Part shown: piece by piece, positions 34,975 to 45,481 of the stretch
Numbering within the stretch: position 1 is the stretch's first letter
Layout of the letters: each line of letters opens with the position of its first letter
NCBI GenBank assembly: GCA_016722285.1
Contig: JADKGI010000002.1
Coordinates: 124,001-188,000, forward strand
DNA length: 64,000 bases
Origin: Saprospiraceae bacterium
Lineage (GTDB): Bacteria > Bacteroidota > Bacteroidia > Chitinophagales > Saprospiraceae
Reading direction: 5' to 3'
The notes under the pieces: model-generated
Databases searched by the model: none
What the model was told of the DNA's origin: nothing
What the model saw: the letters and a program-made list of their open reading frames with translations, nothing else
Program-made: the position numbers and the translations under genes

Positions 34975-35730
34975 ATGGCCAGAAAAAACGTTGCAGCAGG
35001 AAACTGGAAAATGAATACCAATATCAGTCAAGGGATTGAACTGGCTCAGACGATATCAAATGCTGGAAGAGATAAAGAAGTTTTAGTTATATTAGCAGTG
35101 CCTTTTACACATATATTTGCTCTTCAGAAAAAGGTCAAGACAAGCTCAAAAGTAATATTGGCAGCTCAAACTTGCCATCACAAAACTTCGGGAGCATATA
35201 CCGGCGAAATTTCTCCAACTATGCTGGCTGATATGAAGGTACCATATGTAGTCTTAGGCCACTCTGAAAGACGGGAGTATAACCACGAAAACAATAGTTT
35301 GCTTGCGGCAAAATTAAGAGCTGCATTGGATGCCGGCCTGAAGGTCATTTTCTGCTGTGGAGAATCACTTGAGATCAGGAAAGCCGGAACCCACATTTCT
35401 TATGTTAAAACCCAACTTACAGAGTCACTTTTTCAGCTTGATGCCCAGGAAATGAAAAATATAGTAATAGCTTATGAACCAATCTGGGCAATCGGAACCG
35501 GCGAAACTGCATCACCTGTGCAGGCGCAGGATATGCACGCAGCCATCAGAGATATGCTTAGAAAAAAATATGGAAAACGTGTGGCTGATAATACAAGCAT
35601 ACTTTACGGAGGTTCAGTTAAGGGCAGCAATGCAAAAGAATTATTTGGTCAGGCCGATGTTGATGGCGGATTAGTTGGTGGGGCATCACTTAACGGACAG
35701 GAATTTGTACAGATAATTAATTCATTCTAA
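34975..35730 (+). CDS. tpiA: Triosephosphate isomerase
   Basis: Interconverts dihydroxyacetone phosphate and glyceraldehyde 3-phosphate in glycolysis. 251 residues, normal. Catalytic residues are visible: Lys12 in GNWKMN, His96 in VLGHSERR and Glu168 in AYEPIWAIGTG (loop 6). The phosphate-binding LYGGSVKGSNAKEL and GLVGGASL are present. It converges on threonine synthase with a 12-base gap and no obvious terminator. Confidence 0.98.
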   Translation: MARKNVAAGNWKMNTNISQGIELAQTISNAGRDKEVLVILAVPFTHIFALQKKVKTSSKVILAAQTCHHKTSGAYTGEISPTMLADMKVPYVVLGHSERREYNHENNSLLAAKLRAALDAGLKVIFCCGESLEIRKAGTHISYVKTQLTESLFQLDAQEMKNIVIAYEPIWAIGTGETASPVQAQDMHAAIRDMLRKKYGKRVADNTSILYGGSVKGSNAKELFGQADVDGGLVGGASLNGQEFVQIINSF

Positions 35731-35742
35731 CCAGAATATTAG

Positions 35743-36903
35743 TTAGTACATATTTTCCACATATTTGTAGGGCGAGCCGGTATTTATCAGGACAACAGAA
35801 TCCGTTTTCTTAATGTAATCCATTTTTATCAATTTGATGAAAGCAGAATAAACAGCTGACCCTTCAGGTGAAAGAAAGATGCCTTCTCTCTGCCCGAATT
35901 CGTGAATACCGTCCAGCATCTCTTTTTCTGTCACATCCAATGCATATCCTTTGCTTTCAGTCAAAGTACTCATGATAAGTCTGTCACCAAAAGCTTTAGG
36001 TACCCGTAATCCGTTTGCAATCGTTTCTTCAGGATCTTCATACAATTCACAATAGTCTCTACTTTCATTAAATGCCCGAACTACCGGGTTACATCCTTTG
36101 GTTTGGACAGCCACCATTCTTGTGGGGATATTGTCCACCCATCCCATTTCCTGCATTTCCTTAAATGCCTTCCAGATGCCTATGAGACCTGTTCCGCCCC
36201 CCGTTGGATAGATGATAACATCAGGTAAATTCCAATCGAGCTGCTCAGCAATTTCATACCCCATTGTTTTTTTTCCTTCAAGTCTGAATGGCTCCTTGAG
36301 CGTGGTTATATCCCACCATTGATTTCCTTCATTCTCTTTTGCCATAGCTAAGCCGGCGTCTCTGATACTACCTTTAACTTTAATAACGGTAGCACCCATC
36401 ACTTCACAATCAAGTTGAAATACCCTTGGGGTAGCTTCCGGCATATAAATATAAGATTTGCCATCCATAGCAGCAGTATAGGCTGCGAGTGCACTACCTG
36501 CATTTCCTGCAGTAGGTATGCAAAAAGACTTGATACCCATTTCCTTTGCTTTGGATACTGCCATACCTATTCCCCTTGCCTTGAATGATCCGGTTGGGTT
36601 AAGCCCCTCTTCCTTGAGTATAACAGATGCTATTCCAAATTTATCACTGGTCTTTTTTAAATGTAACATTTGTGTCCAGCCTTCGCCCAGGGATATAATA
36701 TTTTCAGGATTTTCTACCGGCAAAAGTGCTTCATACCTCCACATATCATACCTATCTTTTATAATGATATCTTTAGGAATCTTTCGATCTAGAGTGTATT
36801 TGGCTACAAGTGGTTGAACACAGGTGTGGCAATAGTTTTGAACTATATTTTTATCAAATTTTGAACCACAGTGATTGCATTCCAAATGTGAATAATAAGG
36901 CAT
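35743..36903 (-). CDS. thrC: Threonine synthase
   Basis: PLP enzyme that converts O-phosphohomoserine to threonine. 386 residues. The N-terminus carries a zinc ribbon (Cys9, Cys12, Cys25, Cys28), seen in a subset of these enzymes. The PLP Lys is K108 in NPTGSFKARG; the PLP phosphate loop is PTGGGTGLIG; TAGNAGSALAAY is the substrate loop. Other fold-type II enzymes (e.g. cysteate synthase-like) are possible but less likely. A -7 box lies 19 bases upstream. Confidence 0.9.
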   Translation of the reverse strand: MPYYSHLECNHCGSKFDKNIVQNYCHTCVQPLVAKYTLDRKIPKDIIIKDRYDMWRYEALLPVENPENIISLGEGWTQMLHLKKTSDKFGIASVILKEEGLNPTGSFKARGIGMAVSKAKEMGIKSFCIPTAGNAGSALAAYTAAMDGKSYIYMPEATPRVFQLDCEVMGATVIKVKGSIRDAGLAMAKENEGNQWWDITTLKEPFRLEGKKTMGYEIAEQLDWNLPDVIIYPTGGGTGLIGIWKAFKEMQEMGWVDNIPTRMVAVQTKGCNPVVRAFNESRDYCELYEDPEETIANGLRVPKAFGDRLIMSTLTESKGYALDVTEKEMLDGIHEFGQREGIFLSPEGSAVYSAFIKLIKMDYIKKTDSVVLINTGSPYKYVENMY

Positions 36904-36921
36904 ATCGAAATTTTATTTGGT

Positions 36922-36929
36922 CAAAGATA
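36922..36929 (-). promoter_or_regulatory. -7 box for threonine synthase (TATCTTTG)
   Basis: Reads TATCTTTG on the minus strand, 18 bases before the ATG at 36903, matching TAnnTTTG. Confidence 0.55.
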
Positions 36930-36990
36930 ACAAGAGTTTAAACTTTTGCTCTATTTTTTTGTATCAATAGTCCAATCTATTTATATTCAC

Positions 36991-39447
36991 ATGAAGTCTA
37001 TTTTATATATTTATCTATTATTTTGCGTATCTTCATCTGTATATAGTCAGAAAGAAACAAGGAATTTTTCTTCTGCAGAGATCAGTGGACAAGTGGTAGA
37101 GGAAACGAATGGTATTGCCCTGGAATTTACAACTGTTTCAATATTTTCACAGAAGGATAGTTCGCTTGTTGGAGGAGGACTGACCGATGAAAATGGGTAT
37201 TTTAAAGTAGATGCAAAACCAGGAAAATATTTTGCCAAAATTGAGTTTTTATCATACGCGACTTTAAATATACCCAATATAAGCATTAAGCAGGGCCAGG
37301 AGTTAATAGATTTGGGTATTCTTAGGTTGAGTCCGGATGCCATTTCTCTTGATATGATAGAAATTACCGGCCAAAAGAGTGAAACTACTTTCGCATTGGA
37401 TAAAAGAGTGTTTAATGTAGGGAAAGATTTATCCAATAAAGGTGGAACTGCACAAGACATATTGGACAATGTTCCTTCTGTCACGGTAGATGTGGACGGA
37501 GGCGTAAGTTTAAGAGGAAGTGGGAATGTACGGATACTAATTGATGGAAGACCAAGCGGTCTGGTAGGCATAAGTGGGGCAAACGGTCTGAGATCAATTC
37601 CGGCAAATATGATAGACAGGGTCGAAGTGATTACAAATCCATCTGCGCGGTATGAAGCAGAGGGCATGTCAGGAATTATTAATATTGTACTCAAAAAAGA
37701 CAATCGATCAGGAATGAACGGCTCTTTTGAAGTATCAGGAGGTTGGCCTGAAAATTATGGCTTGGGAGCTAATGTAAATTATAGAAAAGGTAAGACAAAT
37801 TTTTTTGTTAATTATGGCTTGAATTATAACTTCAATCCTTCAGTTGGATATACATATCAGGAAAGATATCTCGGTGACACTACAAATGCCAGTTACATAG
37901 TACGAAACGGGGAGAGATCCAGACTTGCCAATAGTTTTAGAGCTGGGATGGATTTTTCTTTATCTGAAAATCAGATATTGACTGGATCTTTTTTGTACAG
38001 ATATTCCATAAGTGATAATAATACGCCTATAAATTATTATGATCATACTTTTTTGGGAAATGAACCCAAAGGAAGACTTCTTGTCCCAACATTTAATTAT
38101 ACCCAAAGATCAGAGATTGAGAAAGAAACCAGCCCAACCCTCGAATATACACTTGACTATGTGAAAAGCTATGCGAAAGAAGGCCAACAGTTAAAGGCGT
38201 CTGTTCAATTCAGTAGTAATATTGATAATGAACTGGCTGATTACAAACAAGGATATTTTAATAATGATGTGTTTGAAGGCAACACCTTAATCCAAAGATC
38301 TGACAATAATGAAGACCAGCAAACGACAATTATACAAACAGACTATGTTCATCCTTTCGGAAAGGAAAGTAAGTTTGAAGCTGGCTTAAGATCTCAAATC
38401 AGAAATATATCCAATGATTATCTTGTAGAAGAATTTGAAAATGGATATTGGTCTAAGCTGACCAATTTTTCTAACAGATTCAGATACACTGAAAACGTAC
38501 AAGCTGCATATGCTATTTATGGATCTAAGATCAATAAGTTTTCCTATCAGGGAGGGTTAAGGATGGAATACACCGGAATAAATACCAAACTCCTTGAGAC
38601 AGAAGAAGTTAACCCCAGAAATTTTCTCAACCTTTTCCCTAGTGGCCATATAAACTATGATTTTGGAGCCGATAATCAGGTTCAGATTAGCTTTTCGAGG
38701 AGAATACAGCGACCCAGATTCAGGGAGCTGAATCCTTTCTTTACATTTAGTGACAACAGAAATTTATTTAGTGGCAATCCAAATCTAAATCCCGAATTTT
38801 CAAATAGCTTCGAAATCGGACATATTAAGTATTGGGATAAAGGCAATATAGGTTCTAATATTTTTTGGAGACACACATCAAATGTGATACAACGGGTAAT
38901 CTCTATTAATGATGATGGTACGACACTTACCCAGCCGCTTAATCTTGCAAAATCAGACAATACCGGATTGGAATTCTTTTGCATATAATCCCTTCAAATG
39001 GTTAAGATTGGATGGAAATGCAAATATTTTAGAAATATCATCAAAGGCGATTACGAAGGTATAGATTTAGGAGCGGATAGTTACAGCTGGTTCGGAAGAG
39101 TAGGGGGTAAGTTTACATTCTGGAAAAATACAGACCTGCAGACAAGACTGAATTACAGAGCTCCGGTTGACATACCACAAGGTCAGCAGAAAGCGATGTA
39201 CATGGTAGATATTGCAATCAGCAAAGACTTGATGAATAATAACGCAACTTTCACGATAGCGTCAAGGGATTTGTTTAATTCAAGGCGCCGAAATACAGAA
39301 CTGTACAGCGATAATTTTTATCAGAGAGTTGATCAGCAATGGAGAAGGTCGCCCATCGTGGCAACATTCAGTTATCGTTTAAATATGAAAAAGCAAAAGA
39401 ATAAAGAGTCGCGTGGTGAAGGTGACTATGATGAAAGCGAGATGTAA
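36991..39447 (+). CDS. TonB-dependent outer-membrane receptor (OMP_b-brl_3 type); two frameshifts
   Basis: About 819 residues from the ATG at 36991, which begins a clean signal peptide (MKSILYIYLLFCVSSSVYSQ). Then comes a carboxypeptidase-regulatory-like domain (about residues 33-105, ISGQVVEETNGIALEF), a plug domain (VDGGVSLRGSGNVRILIDGRPSG; IPANMIDRVEVITNPSARYEAEG), and a 22-strand-type beta barrel. It would import a ligand across the outer membrane; the substrate is unknown and no SusD partner is adjacent. The frame breaks near 38975-38982 (TTCTTTTGCA, likely two bases lost) and near 39024-39028 (TTTT, one T lost); after both the original frame returns, so errors are likely. Confidence 0.88.
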
Positions 39448-39733
39448 TTTTTATTCTGAATCAAAATTACTGTGTAAACTAATTTACATCTGAATTCACA
39501 ATATATTTTTTATCACTTCTTTGAGGTGATTTGTATCATTATAACATTGATTATCAAAAATTTAACCTATTTTTGTTGAAGCTTTTAGCATGTTACTGAA
39601 GGCTTAAAATGTTTATTTTAACTTAATATATCAATGTATTTTAATAAATATTTATTTGTTGGAGGAGCGTTTTGCTTTATTGATAAGTCTTTGTTTATGT
39701 AGATTACTTATGACATTTTTAAATCATGATACG

Positions 39734-42700
39734 ATGAAAGATAAAACAATGCAATTTAAAAATAAAATTCTCCTGGTTCTGTTGGGTTTGTTTTCCATTT
39801 TATTTTCAGTTACTGCCCAAAATTGTGGACAGGCAGATTTTTCTTATACATTAGATGGAACTATCGTTAGACTCACTGGCAAGTCTTCTTTGGGAGATAC
39901 TGCCAAATATTACTGGACTTTTGGCAACGGAGCGTCATCAGAGGGCAGAGAATCAAAATATCAATATGAAAAACCGGGTGAGTATCAGATATGCCTGAAA
40001 GTCTATACTTCCGGATGTACTGTCGCTGAGTGTAAATCAGTAAAGATACTTCCTGTAATTACTGTCGGTTGTGCGCTGAAAGTTGAATTTCAGACTAAAG
40101 TGGATGGCACTACAGGTATTTTTCTGGCAAGCAGTAATGATCCCAAAGCAAAATATTACTGGCATGTTGGTGGCCAAAATGTACAATATGAAGGCAATGA
40201 AATTAAGATTCCATTTGAGAAGGAAGGGATATATGAAGTTTGTTTGGTAGGCGTAGATAGTGCACAAACCTGCAAAGTACAGCTGTGTAAGAAAGTTGAG
40301 ATTGTAAAAAATTGTAACCTGGGAGTGGATTTTGGTTTCACCATAGATGGATTCGTAGTTAAATTATTAGGCAAATCTATTGTTGGTACGAATGCAAAGT
40401 ATAGCTGGAGTTTTGGAGATGGAATATCTGACGATGGTATTGAAGTAAAACACCAATACGAAAAAGCAGGGAATTATGAAATATGCCTTAAAGTAGTAAC
40501 TCCTGATTGTATAGTGCCGATATGTAAAAAAGTACAGATCGGCAGCATTTCGGATACATGTAGCTTGAAGATTAGTTATGAGTATAAAATCGATGGCAAT
40601 ACCGTTTATGTAAATGCCAACAGTAATGATGAAAAGGCATTGTATTATTGGGTAGTAACAGGACAAAACAGAACTTTTGAGGGCAAAGAAACTAAAATTG
40701 CTTTTGAAAAGTCTGGAATATATGAGGTTTGTCTGATCGGGGTTGACGGCTCCAAATCATGCAAGGTTCAGGTTTGTAAGAAGATAGAAGTAAATATCCC
40801 GTGTAATCTTGGCGCTGACTTTTCTATAGTCGTAGATAGCAATCGGATCGTACGGGTTGTGGGTAAATCAGTAGCTGGTGATTCTGTCAGGTATTACTGG
40901 ACATTTGGAAATGGAATGTCAGCTGATGGCAGAGAGGCTAAGGTGCAGTACGAGAAGGCAGGAGAATACGAGATATGCCTGAAAGTAGTCAAAGGACTTC
41001 TTGCTAGTTCGGTCGATCAGGCTTGCATCCAGACCATTTGCAAGAAAGTAACCATAATAGTTCCTGTAATAAATGTCTGTGAACTGAAAGTCGAAATAGA
41101 TCACCGTATCGATGGCAATACAGGGATATTTATAGCCAGAAGTAACAATGATGTTGCCAAATATGTATGGTTTATTGATGGACAAACCAAGCTATATGAG
41201 GGCCGTGAGGTTAAAATACCGTTTGAAAAAAGTGGGTTATATAACGTTTGTGTGAAGGCAAATACAAGTGAGACTTGCAAGGTTCAGGTTTGTAAGAAAA
41301 TAGAAGTAAATATCCCGTGTAATCTTGGCGCTGACTTTTCTATAGTCGTAGATAGCAATCGGATCGTACGGGTTGTGGGTAAATCAGCAGCTGGTGATTC
41401 TGTCAGGTATTACTGGACATTTGGAAATGGAATGTCAGCTGATGGCAGAGAGGCTAAGGTGCAGTACGAGAAGGCGGGAGAATACGAGATATGCCTGAAA
41501 GTAGTCAAAGGACTTACAGCTAGTTCGGTCGATCAGGCTTGCATCCAGACCATTTGCAAGAAAGTGACCATAATAGTTCCTGTAATAAATGTCTGTGAAC
41601 TGAAAGTCGAAATAGATCACCGTATCGATGGCAATACAGGGATATTTATAGCCAGAAGTAACAATGATGTTGCCAAATATGTATGGTTTATTGATGGACA
41701 AACCAAGCTATATGAGGGCCGTGAGGTTAAAATACCGTTTGAAAAAGTGGGTTATATAACGTTTGTGTGAAGGCAAATACAAGTGAGACTTGCAAGGTTC
41801 AGGTTTGTAAGAAGATAGAAGTAAATATCCCGTGTAATCTTGGCGCTGACTTTTCTATAGTCGTAGATAGCAATCGGATCGTACGGGTTTTGGGTAAATC
41901 AGTAGCTGGTGATTCTGTCAGGTATTACTGGACATTTGGAAATGGAATGTCAGCTGATGGCAGAGAGGCTAAGGTGCAGTACGAGAAGGCAGGAGAATAC
42001 GAGATATGCCTGAGGGTAGTCAAAGGACTTACAGCTAGTTCGTTGGATCAGGCTTGCATCCAGACCATTTGCAAGAAAGTGACCATAATAGTACCTGTAA
42101 TAAATGTCTGTGAACTGAAAGTCGAAATAGATCACCGGATCGATGGCAATACAGGGATATTTATAGCCAGAAGTAACAATGATGTTGCCAAATATGTATG
42201 GTTTATTGATGGACAAACCAAGCTATATGAGGGCCGTGAGGTTAAAATACCGTTTGAAAGGAGTGGGGTATATGAAGTATGCGTGAAAGCCTATACCAGT
42301 GAGACTTGCAAGGTTCAGGTTTGTAAGAAAATAGAAGTAAATATCCCGTGTAATCTTGGCGCTGACTTTTCTTATACCATTGAAAATAACATTGTAAAGG
42401 TGTCTGCAAAATCTAATGGTGGTGATTCTGTAAAATATTACTGGACATTTAGCACAGGAGTTTCTGTCGAAGGAAAGGAAGCGGTATTTAAATATGAAAA
42501 AGCAGGTGATTATCAAATGTGTCTTAAAGTCGTTAAAACAGGTGTTACATCCGCCAATACCTTGCCTTGCATTCAGACTGTGTGTAAAAATATTGGTATC
42601 AAGAGTACCAGCGCAGTTGAATGTAAACTGGCTCCTGATTTTACGTACAAAACAGAAGGAAATACGGTCATATTTACCGGATCTTCAGTTGACGAAAAAG

Positions 42701-43089
42701 CAACCTATTTTTGGTATGGAAATGACCAAAAAATAGATCTTGCCGGTAAAATGGTTCGATATCAATTTGATAAAGCTGCCAGTTACGAAGTATGTATGGT
42801 AGTGGTCAATGGATCTCAAACTTGCAAGGATCAGGTTTGTAAGAAAATAACCGTCGGTAACCGCATAAATATTTTTCCAAATCCAACTGCTGATTTTATA
42901 AATGTGGTTGTAAACGAAGACATAAGCAGGGCTGTTATTTACAATCAGATGAATCAAATAGTATTATCCACTAATTTATATGATTCATATGGCAATATAG
43001 ATATTACAGGATTGAAGGAAGGTATGTATTTGGTTAATATTCAACTGTCCAACGGCGAAGTGATATCAAAAAGATTCTATAAAAAATAA
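39734..43089 (+). CDS. Giant secreted protein with 12 PKD-like domains and a type IX sorting tail; one frameshift
   Basis: About 1118 residues after repair. Signal peptide (ILLVLLGLFSILFSVTAQ) follows ATG 39734; ATG 39749 is also possible. Twelve beta-sandwich domains alternate: A type (ADFSY..., YYWTFGNG, YEKAGEYEICLKV) and B type (CELKVE..., YEVCL, CKVQVCKKIEV). Cys pairs in each suggest disulfides. A 516-bp (172-residue) A+B module is present three times almost unchanged (40761-42307). The C-terminus (about 75 residues from INIFPNPTADFINV) is a type IX sorting domain, so it is exported and surface-bound. The frame breaks in repeat 2, where GAAAAAG (A run 41742-41746) has one A fewer than the same place in repeat 1. 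The job may be adhesion or gliding/surface layer; this is inference. Confidence 0.88.
40761..42307 (+). repeat. Three tandem copies of a 516-bp coding module
   Basis: GCAAGGTTCAGG starts units at 40761, 41277, 41792 and 42308 (spacings 516, 515, 516). The 515 is the frameshifted unit. Units are nearly identical by eye, while the domains before and after are much more diverged, implying recent duplication or gene conversion. Copy number in the assembly may be unreliable. Confidence 0.9.
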
Positions 43090-43107
43090 AATATATTTAG
43101 TTGTGAT

Positions 43108-43149
43108 AAAAAAAGCGATTGCTCAATTCATTGAACAATCGCTTTTTTT
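43108..43149. terminator. Bidirectional terminator between the PKD protein and iscA
   Basis: A 19-bp stem (AAAAAAAGCGATTGCTCAA with TTGAACAATCGCTTTTTTT, one G-U pair) with a TTCA loop. It has A-runs on one side and T-runs on the other, so it serves the two convergent genes. Confidence 0.9.
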
Positions 43150-43169
43150 TATTGCACTATTTTATTATT

Positions 43170-43496
43170 TTAAACTGCAAAACTCTCACCGCAACCACAG
43201 GTTCTGGCAGCATTTGGATTGTTGAAATAAAAGCCTTTTCCATTGAGACCGCCTGAAAACTCAAGAGTTGTATTACACAAGTATAAAAAACTCTTCAAAT
43301 CAGTCACAACACGAACGCCATTATCATCAAAAACCTGATCATTTGGCTTGTTTTCATTATCGAAGTCCATGTGGTAGCTCAAACCTGAGCAACCACCACT
43401 TGTGACACTTACACGAACAAAATAATCATCCGTTAATTTCTTGGTCCTGATGATATTCTCAATTTTTTCTTTGGCGCTATCTGCTACAAATAACAT
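43170..43496 (-). CDS. iscA: Iron-sulfur cluster carrier/assembly protein, IscA family
   Basis: 108 residues; HesB/IscA fold. The three cluster cysteines are Cys36 (SGGCSGLSY) and Cys100, Cys102 (TCGCGESF). It carries or delivers Fe-S clusters to target proteins. It is third in the order iscS-iscU-iscA on the minus strand, 35 bases after iscU, and ends at the shared terminator. SufA- or ErpA-like naming cannot be excluded. Confidence 0.92.
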   Translation of the reverse strand: MLFVADSAKEKIENIIRTKKLTDDYFVRVSVTSGGCSGLSYHMDFDNENKPNDQVFDDNGVRVVTDLKSFLYLCNTTLEFSGGLNGKGFYFNNPNAARTCGCGESFAV

Positions 43497-43531
43497 GTTA
43501 CAAATGGTTTTAACTACAATTACAGCGAATA

Positions 43532-43927
43532 TTACGCTGTTACCAGTTCATTTTTCTTTTTATAATCTGCTATAGCACTCTTTATAGCATCTTCAGCCAG
43601 GGCCGAACAGTGAATTTTTACAGGCGGTAGTGCAAGTTCTTCTACAATAGCCATATTGTCGATGGTTAGTGCTTCGTCTATTTTTTTTCCTTTCAGCCAT
43701 TCTGTGGCAAGTGATGATGATGCAATAGCAGAACCACAGCCAAAAGTCTTAAATTTGGCATCAATAATAGTATCTGTTGCTTCGTCAACTTCAATCTGAA
43801 GCCTCATCACATCTCCGCATTCCGGAGCGCCTACTAGTCCTGTTCCGACATTTTTTTTGCTTTTGTCGAGAGTACCTACATTTTTTGGATGCTTAAAATG
43901 ATCCAGTAATTTATCAGAATATGCCAT
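43532..43927 (-). CDS. iscU: Fe-S cluster scaffold IscU
   Basis: 131 residues. Conserved Cys37 (GAPECGDVM), Asp39, Cys64 (FGCGSAIASSS) and Cys107 (VKIHCSALAEDAI), with the LPPVK motif at 100-104 that chaperones recognise. It receives sulfur from IscS to build the cluster. Sits 50 bases after iscS on the same strand. An IscR-type repressor gene is not seen nearby, so regulation is unclear. Confidence 0.96.
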   Translation of the reverse strand: MAYSDKLLDHFKHPKNVGTLDKSKKNVGTGLVGAPECGDVMRLQIEVDEATDTIIDAKFKTFGCGSAIASSSLATEWLKGKKIDEALTIDNMAIVEELALPPVKIHCSALAEDAIKSAIADYKKKNELVTA

Positions 43928-43977
43928 TTTTATTAAATTTTTAGATTATGAAATATTGTTTTTTTTTTAATGGAAAA

Positions 43978-45201
43978 TTAATGTTCTGACCAAACGACAG
44001 AATCCAGATCTATGCCTTCTTTATACATTTCCCATATGGGGCTCAGGTCGCGCATGTGATTCACACCTTTTGATACTGCCTCGATCGCATAGTTGATATC
44101 ATCTTCAGTGGTAAATCTACCCAAGCTAAATCTAATGGAAGAATGTGCCAGATCGTCGCCCAAACCTAGAGCTACCAAAACATAGGATGGCTCCAATGAA
44201 GCAGATGTGCAGGCAGATCCTGATGAGACTGCAATATTTTGATTGAAAGTCATCATGAGCCCTTCCCCTTCCACGTGTTTGAATGAAATATTTGTCACAT
44301 GGGGCATACGATGATCTATGTTACCATTGATATAAATTTCTTCCAGACTATTTTTGAATGCATTTTCTAGTTTGTCGCGCAGTTTAGAAAGTCTTTCTGC
44401 ATCTTTTGCCATCTCCTCTTTAGCAATCGCTGCTGCTTTGCCAAAGCCTACTATACCAGGTACGTTTAATGTACCGGATCTCATACCACGCTCATGTCCA
44501 CCACCGTCCATTTGAGCTGTCACTTTAACTCTTGGATTTTTTCTGTTTACAAAAAGCGCCCCGACTCCTTTTGGCCCATACATTTTGTGTGATGTAAAAG
44601 CCATTAGGTGTACGCCAACTTCTTTAGGATGAACAGGAATTTTTCCTACTGCCTGTGTCGCATCACTCATAAACAGAACACCGTGTTTGCGACATATATC
44701 TCCAATTTCCTTCATTGGTTGGATAACTCCTGTCTCATTGTTAGCCCACATGATAGAAACCAGAACAGTTTTATCATTAATGGCTGCTTCCAGATCTGCC
44801 AGATTTATCAAGCCATCATTATTGACTTTAAGGTATGTTACCGAGCCTCCCATTTTTTCAACACGCTTGCAAGCGTCAAGTACTGCTTTATGCTCAGTAG
44901 TGGCAGTAATGATATGGTTTCCTTTGCTGGTGTACATTTCAAAAACACCCTTTATTGCCAGGTTATCAGATTCTGTCGCTCCAGAGGTAAAAATTATTTC
45001 TTTTGGATCAGCATCTATCAGGTCAGCTATTTGCTCCCGGGCATATTCGACTGCTTCCTCCGCCTTCCAGCCATATGGATGATTTCGACTGGCAGCATTG
45101 CCTGGAATTTCATAGAAATAAGGCAACATAGTTTCAATAACTCTGGGATCTGTTGGCGTTGTTGCGTTATTGTCCAAATATATAAGTCTGTTATCTGACA
45201 T
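43978..45201 (-). CDS. iscS: Cysteine desulfurase IscS
   Basis: PLP enzyme that takes sulfur from cysteine for Fe-S clusters and tRNA thiolation. 407 residues. PLP Lys is K206 (SHKMYGP), His104 stacks on PLP (TTEHKAVLD), and the mobile-loop Cys is C331 (SSGSACTSAS). The longer loop and C-terminal IscU-binding tail fit group I enzymes. Lead gene of the isc set, preceded by a -7 box at 45239-45232. Confidence 0.97.
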   Translation of the reverse strand: MSDNRLIYLDNNATTPTDPRVIETMLPYFYEIPGNAASRNHPYGWKAEEAVEYAREQIADLIDADPKEIIFTSGATESDNLAIKGVFEMYTSKGNHIITATTEHKAVLDACKRVEKMGGSVTYLKVNNDGLINLADLEAAINDKTVLVSIMWANNETGVIQPMKEIGDICRKHGVLFMSDATQAVGKIPVHPKEVGVHLMAFTSHKMYGPKGVGALFVNRKNPRVKVTAQMDGGGHERGMRSGTLNVPGIVGFGKAAAIAKEEMAKDAERLSKLRDKLENAFKNSLEEIYINGNIDHRMPHVTNISFKHVEGEGLMMTFNQNIAVSSGSACTSASLEPSYVLVALGLGDDLAHSSIRFSLGRFTTEDDINYAIEAVSKGVNHMRDLSPIWEMYKEGIDLDSVVWSEH

Positions 45202-45231
45202 TTTTATGCTTGTTTATATTTAATCTAAATA

Positions 45232-45239
45232 CAAAGTTA
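45232..45239 (-). promoter_or_regulatory. -7 box for the isc operon (TAACTTTG)
   Basis: Reads TAACTTTG on the minus strand, 30 bases before the iscS ATG. It matches TAnnTTTG; no TTG element is found at the right distance. Confidence 0.5.
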
Positions 45240-45481
45240 GGTTAATTTTGTTTAATCTTAGTTAAGTTTTTATTAAACTTTTAATTATATAGCTATAAGA
45301 GATTTAAAAATACCGGAGATATTTACATGGCCAATTATTAATTAATATATCCGGAATTGTGCCACAACGATATATAAATTAAGTTTAATAGTCAGATTTA
45401 AAAAATGCTGTTTCAGAAGATACAGCATTTAGAAAAATATTTATATTCTAAAGCACCCTGATTAAAAACTATGAGAAATTT

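Noticed and set aside
40919..42216. Three near-identical 88-codon frames on the minus strand
   Set aside because: They are shadows of the tandem PKD modules and repeat only because the coding strand repeats.
40761..42307. Tandem array considered as CRISPR or satellite
   Set aside because: Units are 516 bp, in frame, coding and without spacers; they are protein domain repeats.
44608..45198. 196-codon plus-strand frame opposite iscS
   Set aside because: It is antisense to a fully conserved iscS and has Cys/Ile/Phe-rich, non-protein-like content.
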